From contig NZ_CP061738.1 in NCBI RefSeq assembly GCF_014771645.1, forward strand, positions 1,184,043 to 1,246,656: a DNA stretch of 62,614 nucleotides, in the 5' to 3' direction. The DNA comes from Candidatus Wolbachia massiliensis. Lineage in GTDB: Bacteria; Pseudomonadota; Alphaproteobacteria; Rickettsiales; Anaplasmataceae. Below, piece after piece: positions 55,910 to 62,614 of this stretch. The translations under genes and the position numbers were made by a program. Every line of letters starts with the position of its first letter. The stretch's first letter is position 1. Below the pieces are notes generated by a model. It was not told where the DNA came from. It saw nothing but the letters and a program-made list of their open reading frames with translations, and made no database searches.

Positions 55910-56868
55910 GACCTGCTGCGAAGTGGTACGTACTAATTTCAGGATAAATTAGGTTAAAAAAGCAGTTGGCTAAAACCCATGCCTCAAATTCACGAGACCA
56001 GCTATTATGTTAAATCTCATGTTATATTTTTTCTGAAAGTTGCGGTAAACGTACGACAAAATCTTGAATATTTTCAATTCTCGTATCTTATTTTCGACCC
56101 TCATTCTAAATGATGCCAACTCTCGGTTGTGCTCCTTTTGCTCCTCAGTTAGTAGCTTTTTTCGGTATTTTTTGTATGGTATCACAACATTACTTTGCAA
56201 CTTTTGCCATCCCTGATAGCCAGAATCAGCATGCTTTATACTGTCCGTAGGCAGCAATTTCTCCTGTTTTCTTATCCGAAAATCGTGAATTTTCCCACGG
56301 TAAGATCTTGAAACCGATAGAATTTGCCCACTTTCTTCGATCACAATTTCTGTTTTCATAGTCGTCATTTTTTTCTTTCCTGAGTAAGATCTCTTACGTT
56401 TTTTGCTTTCTTTTGGCTGCTGTATCTGCTGTTCTGTAACATCTGCCAGTACCTTCAAAATCCTCTCTGGAGTTAGGGTTCTGTCCTTTTTTATGGTAAT
56501 TTTTTTGGCCAGTAGCGGCTCTATTTTCTTCAAAAGTCGGCAAATATTTGCATTATGTAAATTGAAAAGGCAGCCCAAAAATCTGTGGGTTATGTAGGTC
56601 CGATAATACAAAATTACGCACAGCATTTTATCTTCCAGCGTTGGTAATTTAGCAGTTCTTCCGTGGCGCTTTTTCTGTTTTTCAAGCTTTTCCCACTCTG
56701 GCCTTACTTTTTTAACAATTTTTTCGAATTCTTCTATTTTCAATCCCGTTATATCTCGAAAATTTCTTGGGTGTTTATTTACTTTATGGTAATTTAGACT
56801 CATTTTCCCTCACTTCTCATCCCTCTTTTTCTTACTTTACCATCTTTTACACTATTTTGCAGCAAGTC
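55910..56868 (-). mobile_element. Complete IS5-type insertion sequence, copy B (959 bp)
   Basis: Same 959 bp as copy A (1774-2732), inverted, with gacctgctgcg at the left and gcagcaagtc at the right, flanked by TA at 55908-55909 and 56869-56870. It has landed in the C-terminal part of a PD-(D/E)XK pseudogene. Confidence 0.92.
55970..56803 (-). CDS. IS5-family transposase, copy B
   Basis: 277 residues, identical to the product of 1839-2672 as far as I can compare. HTH_Tnp_4-like N-terminus and DDE_Tnp_4-like core are intact. Identity of two copies 54 kb apart points to recent movement. Confidence 0.92.
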   Translation of the reverse strand: MSLNYHKVNKHPRNFRDITGLKIEEFEKIVKKVRPEWEKLEKQKKRHGRTAKLPTLEDKMLCVILYYRTYITHRFLGCLFNLHNANICRLLKKIEPLLAKKITIKKDRTLTPERILKVLADVTEQQIQQPKESKKRKRSYSGKKKMTTMKTEIVIEESGQILSVSRSYRGKIHDFRIRKQEKLLPTDSIKHADSGYQGWQKLQSNVVIPYKKYRKKLLTEEQKEHNRELASFRMRVENKIRELKIFKILSYVYRNFQKKYNMRFNIIAGLVNLRHGF

Positions 56869-56870
56869 TA

Positions 56871-57290
56871 ATGCCTTCTTCTCTACCTTTTTCAGTAGCG
56901 TCATCGAGTTTTTGGGCAAGGACAATCACGAATACGCTTGTTCGTAGGCTATAAATTCTTTTTCCGACCAATTGAACCTGTTTAGCTCTTCATATGCTTT
57001 TTTAATTACTTCCTATCCAACTCCGTTTCACTAGTTTCATCTGCATATTTAAAGAACATTTTTCAACTATATTTTCTAATTGATCCTCTTTTGTTTTTGG
57101 AAATTTTGGCAATTCAATAAACGTAAAATAAAAGTCTTTTAAATCGTGCGCATTGGCCCGAATGGTGTGTTTTCTCGGACTTGTCCGGAAACAGCTGCTA
57201 TAGCAATAAAGATAATTTCTTTAAGATCTTGATATTGCTCACCCTTATCAGCCTGTCTTGTTTAGCAGCGTAGGCACATACTGTAATTGC
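56871..57290 (-). pseudogene. PD-(D/E)XK pseudogene, C-terminal part
   Basis: Minus-strand blocks KKAYEELNRFNWSEKE, FIAYEQAYS, LPKNSMTL-type and the ATEKGREEG-like end (in shifted frame) belong to the same family as 340-1093. It is cut at 56870 by IS copy B and interrupted upstream by the IS110-type element at 57389. Unlike the 340-1093 copy it keeps WSEKE and an additional block around 57225-57250, so it is an independently decayed copy. Confidence 0.8.
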
Positions 57291-57388
57291 GATTGAATGA
57301 TGGAGTCCATTATTTTATCACGAAGTAACGAATTCAGTAGAATAAGTTCTTCAAAAATAATTTAAACTTTTACAGTAGGAGTAGTCTT

Positions 57389-58265
57389 ATGAAATATTAT
57401 AGCGGATTAGATGTCTCACTCAAAGAAACTTTTATTAGTATCGTTGATGAGAAAGGAAAAATTGTTAAAGAAGAAGTTGTTGCAAGTGAGAGCAGTACAA
57501 TAGCTGACTTAGTCAAGGCAAAGAATACGAATCAATAGGAATAGAAAGCGGGCAATTGTCAATATCGATGTGCAAAGAGTTTTGGATTGCCAGTAATTTG
57601 TGTAGATGCGAGACATATGCGTTATCTGCAAGAGAATGACAAAAATGATGCAAGAGCAAATGATGAGAGCTGGGTTATTCAAAGAAGAAGTCAGATCCAG
57701 ATTAAGATAGCACTTGGAAGCAGAAGACAGTTAACATGCAGCAGATTGTTGGAGAGGGTTATTAAAAATATACGGGATAAAGCTCGGTCAAGGGTCAAAA
57801 TTTGAAAGCTTGTCTTTAAAAATAGAAGAAGCAATTAAAGATTTAGATGAAATAAGTAAGGCTTCAATTGAAGCGTTAGTTTAGAGGCAATAGAGAAGTC
57901 GTTGGAAAAACTTGACAAGATGCTTTCAGAACAAGGTAAAAAAGATGAGGATTGTAAATTTACTGTTCCAGGTGTTGGTAATATAGTAGCAATGACATAT
58001 AAAGCAACAGTGGATAATCCAAATAGATTTGAAAGATCTAGCACAGCGTATATGGGCCAAGACAATTGGAGAAATTGATAGGCATGGTAGCATATCAAAC
58101 CATGGAATGTAGAAGTATGTTATATGAAGCTGCACAAGACAGTTAGTAAGAAAAATTTTAAGTTGAAAAGCTGGGTTGCAAAGAAAAAGGGGATGAAGAA
58201 AGCAATTGTAGCAGTAGCAAGAAAATTGGCTGCACAGGATGTTGGTCAATAAAACAGAATTTTAT
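57389..58265 (+). pseudogene. IS110-family transposase pseudogene
   Basis: Starts MKYYSGLDVSLKETFISIVD, the DEDD-type N-terminus of IS110 transposases, but frameshifts after about 49 codons. Further blocks in other frames are ESIGIESGQLSISMCKEF, LPVICVDARHMRYLQEND with KNDARA, VPGVGNIVAMTYKATVDNP and FERSSTAYMGQDN, and a C-terminal KKKGMKKAIVAVARKLAAQD. At least four frameshifts are needed to restore the protein. It divides the PD-(D/E)XK pseudogene into 58515-58794 and 56871-57290. Confidence 0.85.
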
Positions 58266-58514
58266 TATTAAAATTAAGAGGAGCATATTTTACTTGAGGT
58301 AGTAATGCCGATGGAAGGGATAAGCAAGAAGAAACCTTAGACTTCGTTGGGCACATGTTGCCGTCCACTTCCACCTAACAAGTATAATGCGGCTTGACAA
58401 ATTTGTTGTCATATCAGACCGCGGAGAGAACCATGGAAGCACACTGCTCTTGTATGTAAAATTATTAAAGATTATGTAGGAAATATATTATTTTGATTTA
58501 TATAAAAATTATTG

Positions 58515-58794
58515 TTGACTTATGTGCAATTGGAGAACGTTTTTCAAAGCCAGTAGTTTTAGCAACTTGCATCTCAATAATTGTTTGGGTTCCACTTTCA
58601 TCTTTACAAAGAACATCAACGATACTTTGTTTTTTAGAGGCGATTTCAGCATCCATGATGGTGCTGAGGAATTCTATCTCTTTTATTTCATCTTTGCCAC
58701 CAAGATATCATTGAGAAAATTTATTCTTTTCAGTACCGAAGATGCGCCGAAATGCTATATCGTTCTTCGGATCGAGAAATTTAGAGAGGGCCAT
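58515..58794 (-). pseudogene. PD-(D/E)XK pseudogene, N-terminal part
   Basis: Minus-strand start MALSKFLDPKNDIAFRRIFG at 58794, an early stop as in the other copies, then IKEIEFLSTIMDAEIASKKQ, SIVDVLCKDESGTQTIIEMQ and VAKTTGFEKRS, the PD-(D/E)XK core with its D...E-x-Q motif. This copy keeps more of the nuclease core than the arm copies. Leader R6 lies directly upstream. Confidence 0.82.
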
Positions 58795-59208
58795 AGCAAA
58801 TAAATCTATAAGACGTTAATAATTATACACAATTCTTAAGAACATTTTTATGTTTGGAGCAGTAAAAAAGCTATAGGCTACTTTAGCCATAAGTACTTAA
58901 GAAATTTACTAAGTGGTGAAAACTTGGCGTCCGATTCTCTTTTACATCGCTTAATAAGCGAGGTTCAGCTAATGTAGATAAAAATTTATAAAGACATGGA
59001 GTCTCTATATTGCAAAAATTAAACATAACACGCCTAGTTTTTTGTTGTGCTTTGTCACTTAATACAAAGTTTGATGATAAATTTTAGGCCTAAAACACCC
59101 ACAATACTATGGTTATGATAAGTGGATTGGGGAGGTTTGTCAAGTAATCTTTTTGTTTTTTAATGAGGGTTGGGGTAGGGCTTTCAAATTACAAGTTCGT
59201 GCATAGAT
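58795..59208 (-). repeat. Dispersed leader element, copy R6
   Basis: Precedes the pseudogene start at 58794 on the same strand. Promoter at 59115-59143, then cgcttattaagcg hairpin, ggcgtccgat block and gtaaatttcttaagtacttatggct. The outer end (ctaccccaaccctcatt) links it to copies R3 and R5 (and the fragment at 62268). Confidence 0.75.
59115..59143 (-). promoter_or_regulatory. Sigma-70-type promoter of leader element R6
   Basis: On the minus strand TTGACA (59138-59143), 17-bp spacer, TATCAT (59115-59120). Confidence 0.7.
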
Positions 59209-59222
59209 AGCGTTAGCTATTT

Positions 59223-59417
59223 CTAAGATCTTTCCTCAATCCAAGCTGCTTGGATTGCTTCGAGTATTTTTTCATTACAACGTTCCTCCTCATCATCAAA
59301 CCCCTCCAGATCCAAGATCTTTTTTTTGAGCTCAGTGAATCTGATGTTAATTATATCCCCATCTGGAAATTTTTCCTCTAAAGCTTCTGCAATGTCTTCT
59401 ATATTGAGCCATTTCAT
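59223..59417 (-). CDS. iscX: Fe-S assembly protein IscX
   Basis: 64 residues from the ATG at 59417 (MKWLNIEDIAEALEEKFPDG); an earlier start would read into the tRNA. IRFTELKKKILDLEGFDDEEERCNEKILEAIQAAWIEE matches IscX/YfhJ, an acidic partner of IscS that modulates cluster assembly. It lies apart from the main isc operon (50489), downstream of tRNA-Leu. Confidence 0.92.
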   Translation of the reverse strand: MKWLNIEDIAEALEEKFPDGDIINIRFTELKKKILDLEGFDDEEERCNEKILEAIQAAWIEERS

Positions 59418-59437
59418 ACTTTTTGTACCTTCTAAAT

Positions 59438-59524
59438 TGGTGCCCATGGGGAGACTTGAACTCCCAAGGTCGCAAAACCCACGGATTTTAAGTCCGCTGC
59501 GTCTACCGATTCCGCCACACGGGC
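59438..59524 (-). tRNA. tRNA-Leu (anticodon UAA)
   Basis: The 5' end is GCCCGTGTGGCGGAATCGG at 59524 and downward. Acceptor stem GCCCGTG pairs with CATGGGC with one G-T wobble; the anticodon loop reads CTTAAAA (TAA); a type II long variable arm (GTGGGTTTTGCGACC) and GTTCAAGTC T-arm follow. The 3' CCA is encoded at 59438-59440. 87 nt with CCA. It lies between rpsD and iscX. Confidence 0.97.
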
Positions 59525-59533
59525 TCTTTTCAT

Positions 59534-60148
59534 CTATCTAGAGTAGAACTCTACTACTAAATTGACTTCCATGTCTGCTGAGTAAGGAACTTCAGAATAT
59601 TGAGGCACTCTTAAATACTTCACTGAATGCTCTTTAATATTTGCCTCTAAATAATCTGGAGCCTTGCGCTCTTGCTTTTGTTCAGCCTCTACTACTACAG
59701 GAATTTTTGCTGCTTTTTCTCTTATTTTTACTATATCACCTGGTTTTACTCGGTAACTTGATATGTTAACCACTTTATCATTAACCGTAACGTGTTTGTG
59801 AGATATGAGCTGTTTTGCTGAATAAATTGTTGGCACAAGACCAGAGTGGTACAAAACAGAGCTTAACCTTGATTCTAACATGCCAATAAAATTATCAGCT
59901 GTATAACCTTTCCTGTTATAAGCATCCAAAAATGTACGTCTCAACTGCTTACTTGAAATTGCATAGTAAAATTTAAATTTCTTATGTGCAGCAAACTGCT
60001 TACCAAAATCAGATAGTCTTTTGAATCCAAGGATACCATGCTGGCCTGGAGGGTATTTTCTTTTGTTTACCGGGTCTTTCGCTCTACCCCATAAATTTAT
60101 ACCAAGCCGACGGCTGATTCTATACTTTCTATTGATAACAGTTGTCAT
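59534..60148 (-). CDS. rpsD: 30S ribosomal protein S4
   Basis: 204 residues from the ATG at 60148 ([23 protein letters not shown]), the usual S4 start; the longer reading to 60205 adds 19 residues not found in the family. [11 protein letters not shown], the S4 RNA-binding domain ([20 protein letters not shown] ... [19 protein letters not shown]) and the terminal [10 protein letters not shown] are intact. Stop codon is 9 bp before the tRNA 5' end. Confidence 0.97.
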   Translation of the reverse strand: MTTVINRKYRISRRLGINLWGRAKDPVNKRKYPPGQHGILGFKRLSDFGKQFAAHKKFKFYYAISSKQLRRTFLDAYNRKGYTADNFIGMLESRLSSVLYHSGLVPTIYSAKQLISHKHVTVNDKVVNISSYRVKPGDIVKIREKAAKIPVVVEAEQKQERKAPDYLEANIKEHSVKYLRVPQYSEVPYSADMEVNLVVEFYSR

Positions 60149-60261
60149 ATAAAAACTCTCATGATCTAACTCTAGATTATTAAGGATTTTAGCATTGAGT
60201 GTCAACTTGTTTTTGCTGGTATAATCCCTTATACTTCATTTTTAAGTTTTTCTATTAACGC

Positions 60262-62238
60262 ATGAATCATCTACCTTTGGAATCTATGGCAAATGCCATC
60301 CGTTTTTTATCAATCGATGCAGTACAAAAAGCAAACTCCGGGCACCCGGGTATGCCACTTGGCATGGCAGATGTTGCAACTGTCTTATTTGCTAAATATC
60401 TGAATCATAACCCTGATGATTCCAAATGGTTTAATAGAGATCGTTTTATTCTATCAAACGGCCATGGTTCAATGTTGCTCTACTCCATATTATATCTGAC
60501 AGGTTACATTAGTATAGATGAGTTAAAAAGCTTCAGGCAACTGGGATCCAAAACTCCAGGTCATCCAGAATTTGGCCTTACATTGGGGGTAGAAGCAACG
60601 ACAGGTCCGTTAGGGCAGGGGTTTGCTGCTGCTGTTGGTATGGCACTTGCTGAATCAATACTTGAAAAGCAGTTTGGAATTAATCACTACACTTATGTAA
60701 TGCTAGGAGATGGCTGTCTTATGGAAGGAATAAGTCATGAAGCAGCATCACTTGCTGGACATCTTAAATTGAACAAATTGATAGCCCTTTTTGATGACAA
60801 TGATATTTCTATAGATGGTGCTACTGGCCTTTCCTGCTCTGATAATGTGGAGAAGCGTTTTTTAGCATATGAGTGGAACGTTGCCAAAATTGATGGCCAT
60901 GATTTCAATTCTATATCTCTTGCAATTGAGCAAGCACAAAAGTCTGGCAAACCTACATTAATCTGTTGCAAGACCATTATCGGAAAATTTTCAAGCCGTG
61001 CCGGCACATCTTCTGCTCATAGTGGTGCCTTTACCGAGGAAGATGTAAAAAAGATGAGAGAGAAATTAAACTGGAGTTACGAGCCATTTCATGTACCAAA
61101 AGATGTGAAAAACGCTTGGATGAAAACAGTTGAGAGAGCAAAACAAAATTACAATTCGGTGTCATTCCAATGCTTGACCAGCGAGAATAAAGAACTTCAA
61201 AGAAGACTCGATAAGCGTCTACCAGACAATATCGATAATGATTTGGCTAACTTAAAGAAACAAATACATGAAACAATGCCAAGTGAAGCTACTCGCTCTT
61301 CTTTTGGCAGGGTAATGGAACTTTTAACTAAGTCTATGCCGGAATTAATTGGCGGATCTGCTGATCTTACTGGGTCGAATTGTACTAAATACAAGCACAT
61401 GCAGGTAATAGATAGTAATAACTATAATGGTTCTTATATCCATTATGGAGTGAGAGAGCACGCTATGGCAGCTTGTATGAATGGTATGGCTCTGCATGGT
61501 GGCATTCTTCCTTATAGCGGCACTTTTTTAGTATTTTCTGACTATTGTCGTCCTGCTATACGTCTTTCAGCTTTAATGAAGCAACAGGTTATATACGTGA
61601 TGACTCATGACTCAATTGGAGTAGGGGAAGATGGCCCAACTCATCAGCCGATAGAGCATTTAGCTTCTCTGCGCGCCATACCAAGTTTGTATGTTTTTAG
61701 GCCAGCTGATGCAATTGAGACTCTAGAGTGCATTAGTATTGCACTCGAAAAAAAAGAGTCACCTGCGCTGTTTGCGCTTTCAAGGCAAAACGTGAACTAC
61801 ATGCGCAAGTTCCATTCTAATGCTGACCAATCTGCCAACTCATCAAAGCTTGGTGCATATATTTTATGCGAATGTTTAGGAAAATTAGAAGTGACAATAT
61901 TTGCTACCGGATCTGAAGTTGAAATTGCAATTGAGGCAAGAAAAAAACTGCAGGAGAAAGGAATAGGCACAAGGGTTGTTTCTATGCCATGCTGGAGGCT
62001 TTTCGACGAGCAAAACAATGAATACAAAGCGGTAATATTGAACAATGACAGCATTAAAGTTGCAATTGAAACAGGCAGTGAAATGGGTTGGCATAAATAT
62101 ATAGGTTCAAATGGTATATTTATCGGCATGAAAAGTTTCGGAGAATCAGCACCTTATAGAATACTTTACGAGCATTTTAATATCAGTGCCGATTATGTAG
62201 TAAAATGTGTGTGCGAGAAATTGGGTTACATTCAATAG
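60262..62238 (+). CDS. tkt: Transketolase
   Basis: 658 residues. Thiamine-diphosphate domain MANAIRFLSIDAVQKANSGHPG, GPLGQGFAAAVGMAL, GDGCLMEGISHEAASLAGHL; pyrimidine domain with YGVREHAMAACMNGMALHGG and DSIGVGEDGPTHQP; C-terminal TGSEVEIAIEA. It links pentose and hexose phosphates in the non-oxidative branch. The linker region near residues 300-308 (NSVSFQCLT) is read from ggtgtcattccaatgcttgacc, a dispersed-repeat word, and may be a short acquired segment. Divergent from rpsD. Confidence 0.96.
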   Translation: MNHLPLESMANAIRFLSIDAVQKANSGHPGMPLGMADVATVLFAKYLNHNPDDSKWFNRDRFILSNGHGSMLLYSILYLTGYISIDELKSFRQLGSKTPGHPEFGLTLGVEATTGPLGQGFAAAVGMALAESILEKQFGINHYTYVMLGDGCLMEGISHEAASLAGHLKLNKLIALFDDNDISIDGATGLSCSDNVEKRFLAYEWNVAKIDGHDFNSISLAIEQAQKSGKPTLICCKTIIGKFSSRAGTSSAHSGAFTEEDVKKMREKLNWSYEPFHVPKDVKNAWMKTVERAKQNYNSVSFQCLTSENKELQRRLDKRLPDNIDNDLANLKKQIHETMPSEATRSSFGRVMELLTKSMPELIGGSADLTGSNCTKYKHMQVIDSNNYNGSYIHYGVREHAMAACMNGMALHGGILPYSGTFLVFSDYCRPAIRLSALMKQQVIYVMTHDSIGVGEDGPTHQPIEHLASLRAIPSLYVFRPADAIETLECISIALEKKESPALFALSRQNVNYMRKFHSNADQSANSSKLGAYILCECLGKLEVTIFATGSEVEIAIEARKKLQEKGIGTRVVSMPCWRLFDEQNNEYKAVILNNDSIKVAIETGSEMGWHKYIGSNGIFIGMKSFGESAPYRILYEHFNISADYVVKCVCEKLGYIQ

Positions 62239-62267
62239 ACTTCTTACATAGCATACTTTCTCCACAA

Positions 62268-62316
62268 TTGCACGGATTTGAAAAGCAACCCCAGCCCTCG
62301 TTAAAAACAAAAAGAG
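62268..62316 (+). repeat. Leader element outer end, cut by IS copy C
   Basis: gaaaagcaaccccagccctcgttaaaaacaaaaag is the upstream end of the R3/R5/R6 subtype, just before where the promoter would start. IS copy C begins at 62317, so the promoter part, if any, lies beyond the window. Confidence 0.65.
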
Positions 62317-62614
62317 ACCTGCTGCGAAGTGGTACGTACTAATTTCAGGATAAATTAGGTTAAAAAAGCAGTTGGCTAAAACCCATGCCTCAAATTCACG
62401 AGACCAGCTATTATGTTAAATCTCATGTTATATTTTTTCTGAAAGTTGCGGTAAACGTACGACAAAATCTTGAATATTTTCAATTCTCGTATCTTATTTT
62501 CGACCCTCATTCTAAATGATGCCAACTCTCGGTTGTGCTCCTTTTGCTCCTCAGTTAGTAGCTTTTTTCGGTATTTTTTGTATGGTATCACAACATTACT
62601 TTGCAACTTTTGCC
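62317..62614 (-). mobile_element. IS5-type insertion sequence, copy C (runs off the window)
   Basis: The gacctgctgcgaag terminus and following 298 bp match copies A and B. The left flank is GA rather than TA, so the target dinucleotide differs, or the end is rearranged. Confidence 0.9.
62376..62614 (-). CDS. IS5-family transposase, copy C, C-terminal part
   Basis: The visible codons give the same last 79 or so residues as copies A and B, from WQKLQSNVVIPYKKYRKKL to the stop at 62376. The rest is outside the window; the part seen is intact, so the copy may be complete. Confidence 0.88.
   Translation of the reverse strand, partial: QKLQSNVVIPYKKYRKKLLTEEQKEHNRELASFRMRVENKIRELKIFKILSYVYRNFQKKYNMRFNIIAGLVNLRHGF

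Noticed and set aside
57835-58249. Minus-strand frames inside the IS110 remnant
   Set aside because: Antisense to recognisable IS110 transposase blocks.
60149-60205. 19-residue N-terminal extension of S4
   Set aside because: Not found in the S4 family, and the internal Met gives the standard start and length.

Overview
The window is AT-rich bacterial chromosome that I read as a Wolbachia endosymbiont (Anaplasmataceae, Alphaproteobacteria). The reasons are the repertoire (ThyX, TrcR/DUF1013, an ankyrin-repeat protein, an incomplete Isc cluster without iscS/iscR, polyprenyl synthases), lineage-type hypothetical proteins, many decayed insertion sequences, the PD-(D/E)XK (Rpn/PDDEXK_2) transposase family in degraded copies, and dispersed palindromes of the tgtcatcccagtg kind. 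I cannot fix the supergroup from sequence alone. No prophage WO, CRISPR array, rRNA operon or type IV secretion gene is visible.

Layout. 1-4021 is a mobile-element cluster: two near-identical arms of 1,477 bp in inverted orientation surround an IS630 fragment and most of a complete 959-bp IS5-type element. 4055-13,394 holds ispA plus a membrane-anchored FKBP-like protein, acpP-fabF, murA, thyX, a large hypothetical protein, rho and trcR. 14,003-15,043 is repeat-filled. 15,044-28,134 has a nitronate monooxygenase-like enzyme, miaA, recG, yajC-glmS, an MFS transporter, rsmH-ftsL and an ankyrin protein. 28,846-40,744 has ppiD, rpsP-ispB, grpE, trpS, alaS, a TM hypothetical, prfA, engB and argB. 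40,745-41,746 holds repeats and a candidate small RNA. 41,747-46,967 has a proton-antiporter-type membrane subunit, ffh, two hypotheticals and elbB. 46,968-48,052 is repeats. 48,053-55,599 has radA, ftsY, iscU-iscA-hscB-hscA, lepB, lgt and smpB. 55,910-59,208 is a second mobile cluster with nested insertions. The end carries iscX, tRNA-Leu(UAA), rpsD, transketolase and the start of a further IS5 copy.

Functionally the genes are core housekeeping: protein export (Ffh, FtsY, YajC, LepB, Lgt, PpiD), Fe-S assembly (IscU, IscA, HscB, HscA, IscX), isoprenoid and fatty-acid synthesis, the UDP-GlcNAc/peptidoglycan branch (GlmS, MurA), and translation (AlaS, TrpS, MiaA, RF1, SmpB, S4, S16). A few proteins are candidates for host interaction (ankyrin protein, single-TM proteins, a protein with a basic NLS-like patch).

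Most notable observations: (1) a dispersed leader element, five copies of which carry a TTGACA-N17-TAT(C/T)AT promoter with invariant spacing; it precedes PD-(D/E)XK genes at three places and stands alone at three more; (2) palindromic repeats that have become in-frame protein segments of IspA and RsmH, with shorter traces in HscA and transketolase; (3) HscB lacking the HPD motif while IscU keeps LPPVK; (4) an ArgB lacking the GGGP substrate loop; (5) a probable stand-alone RNA with a terminator at about 41,360-41,632; (6) tandem operator-like repeats at a 31-bp period next to the iscU promoter.
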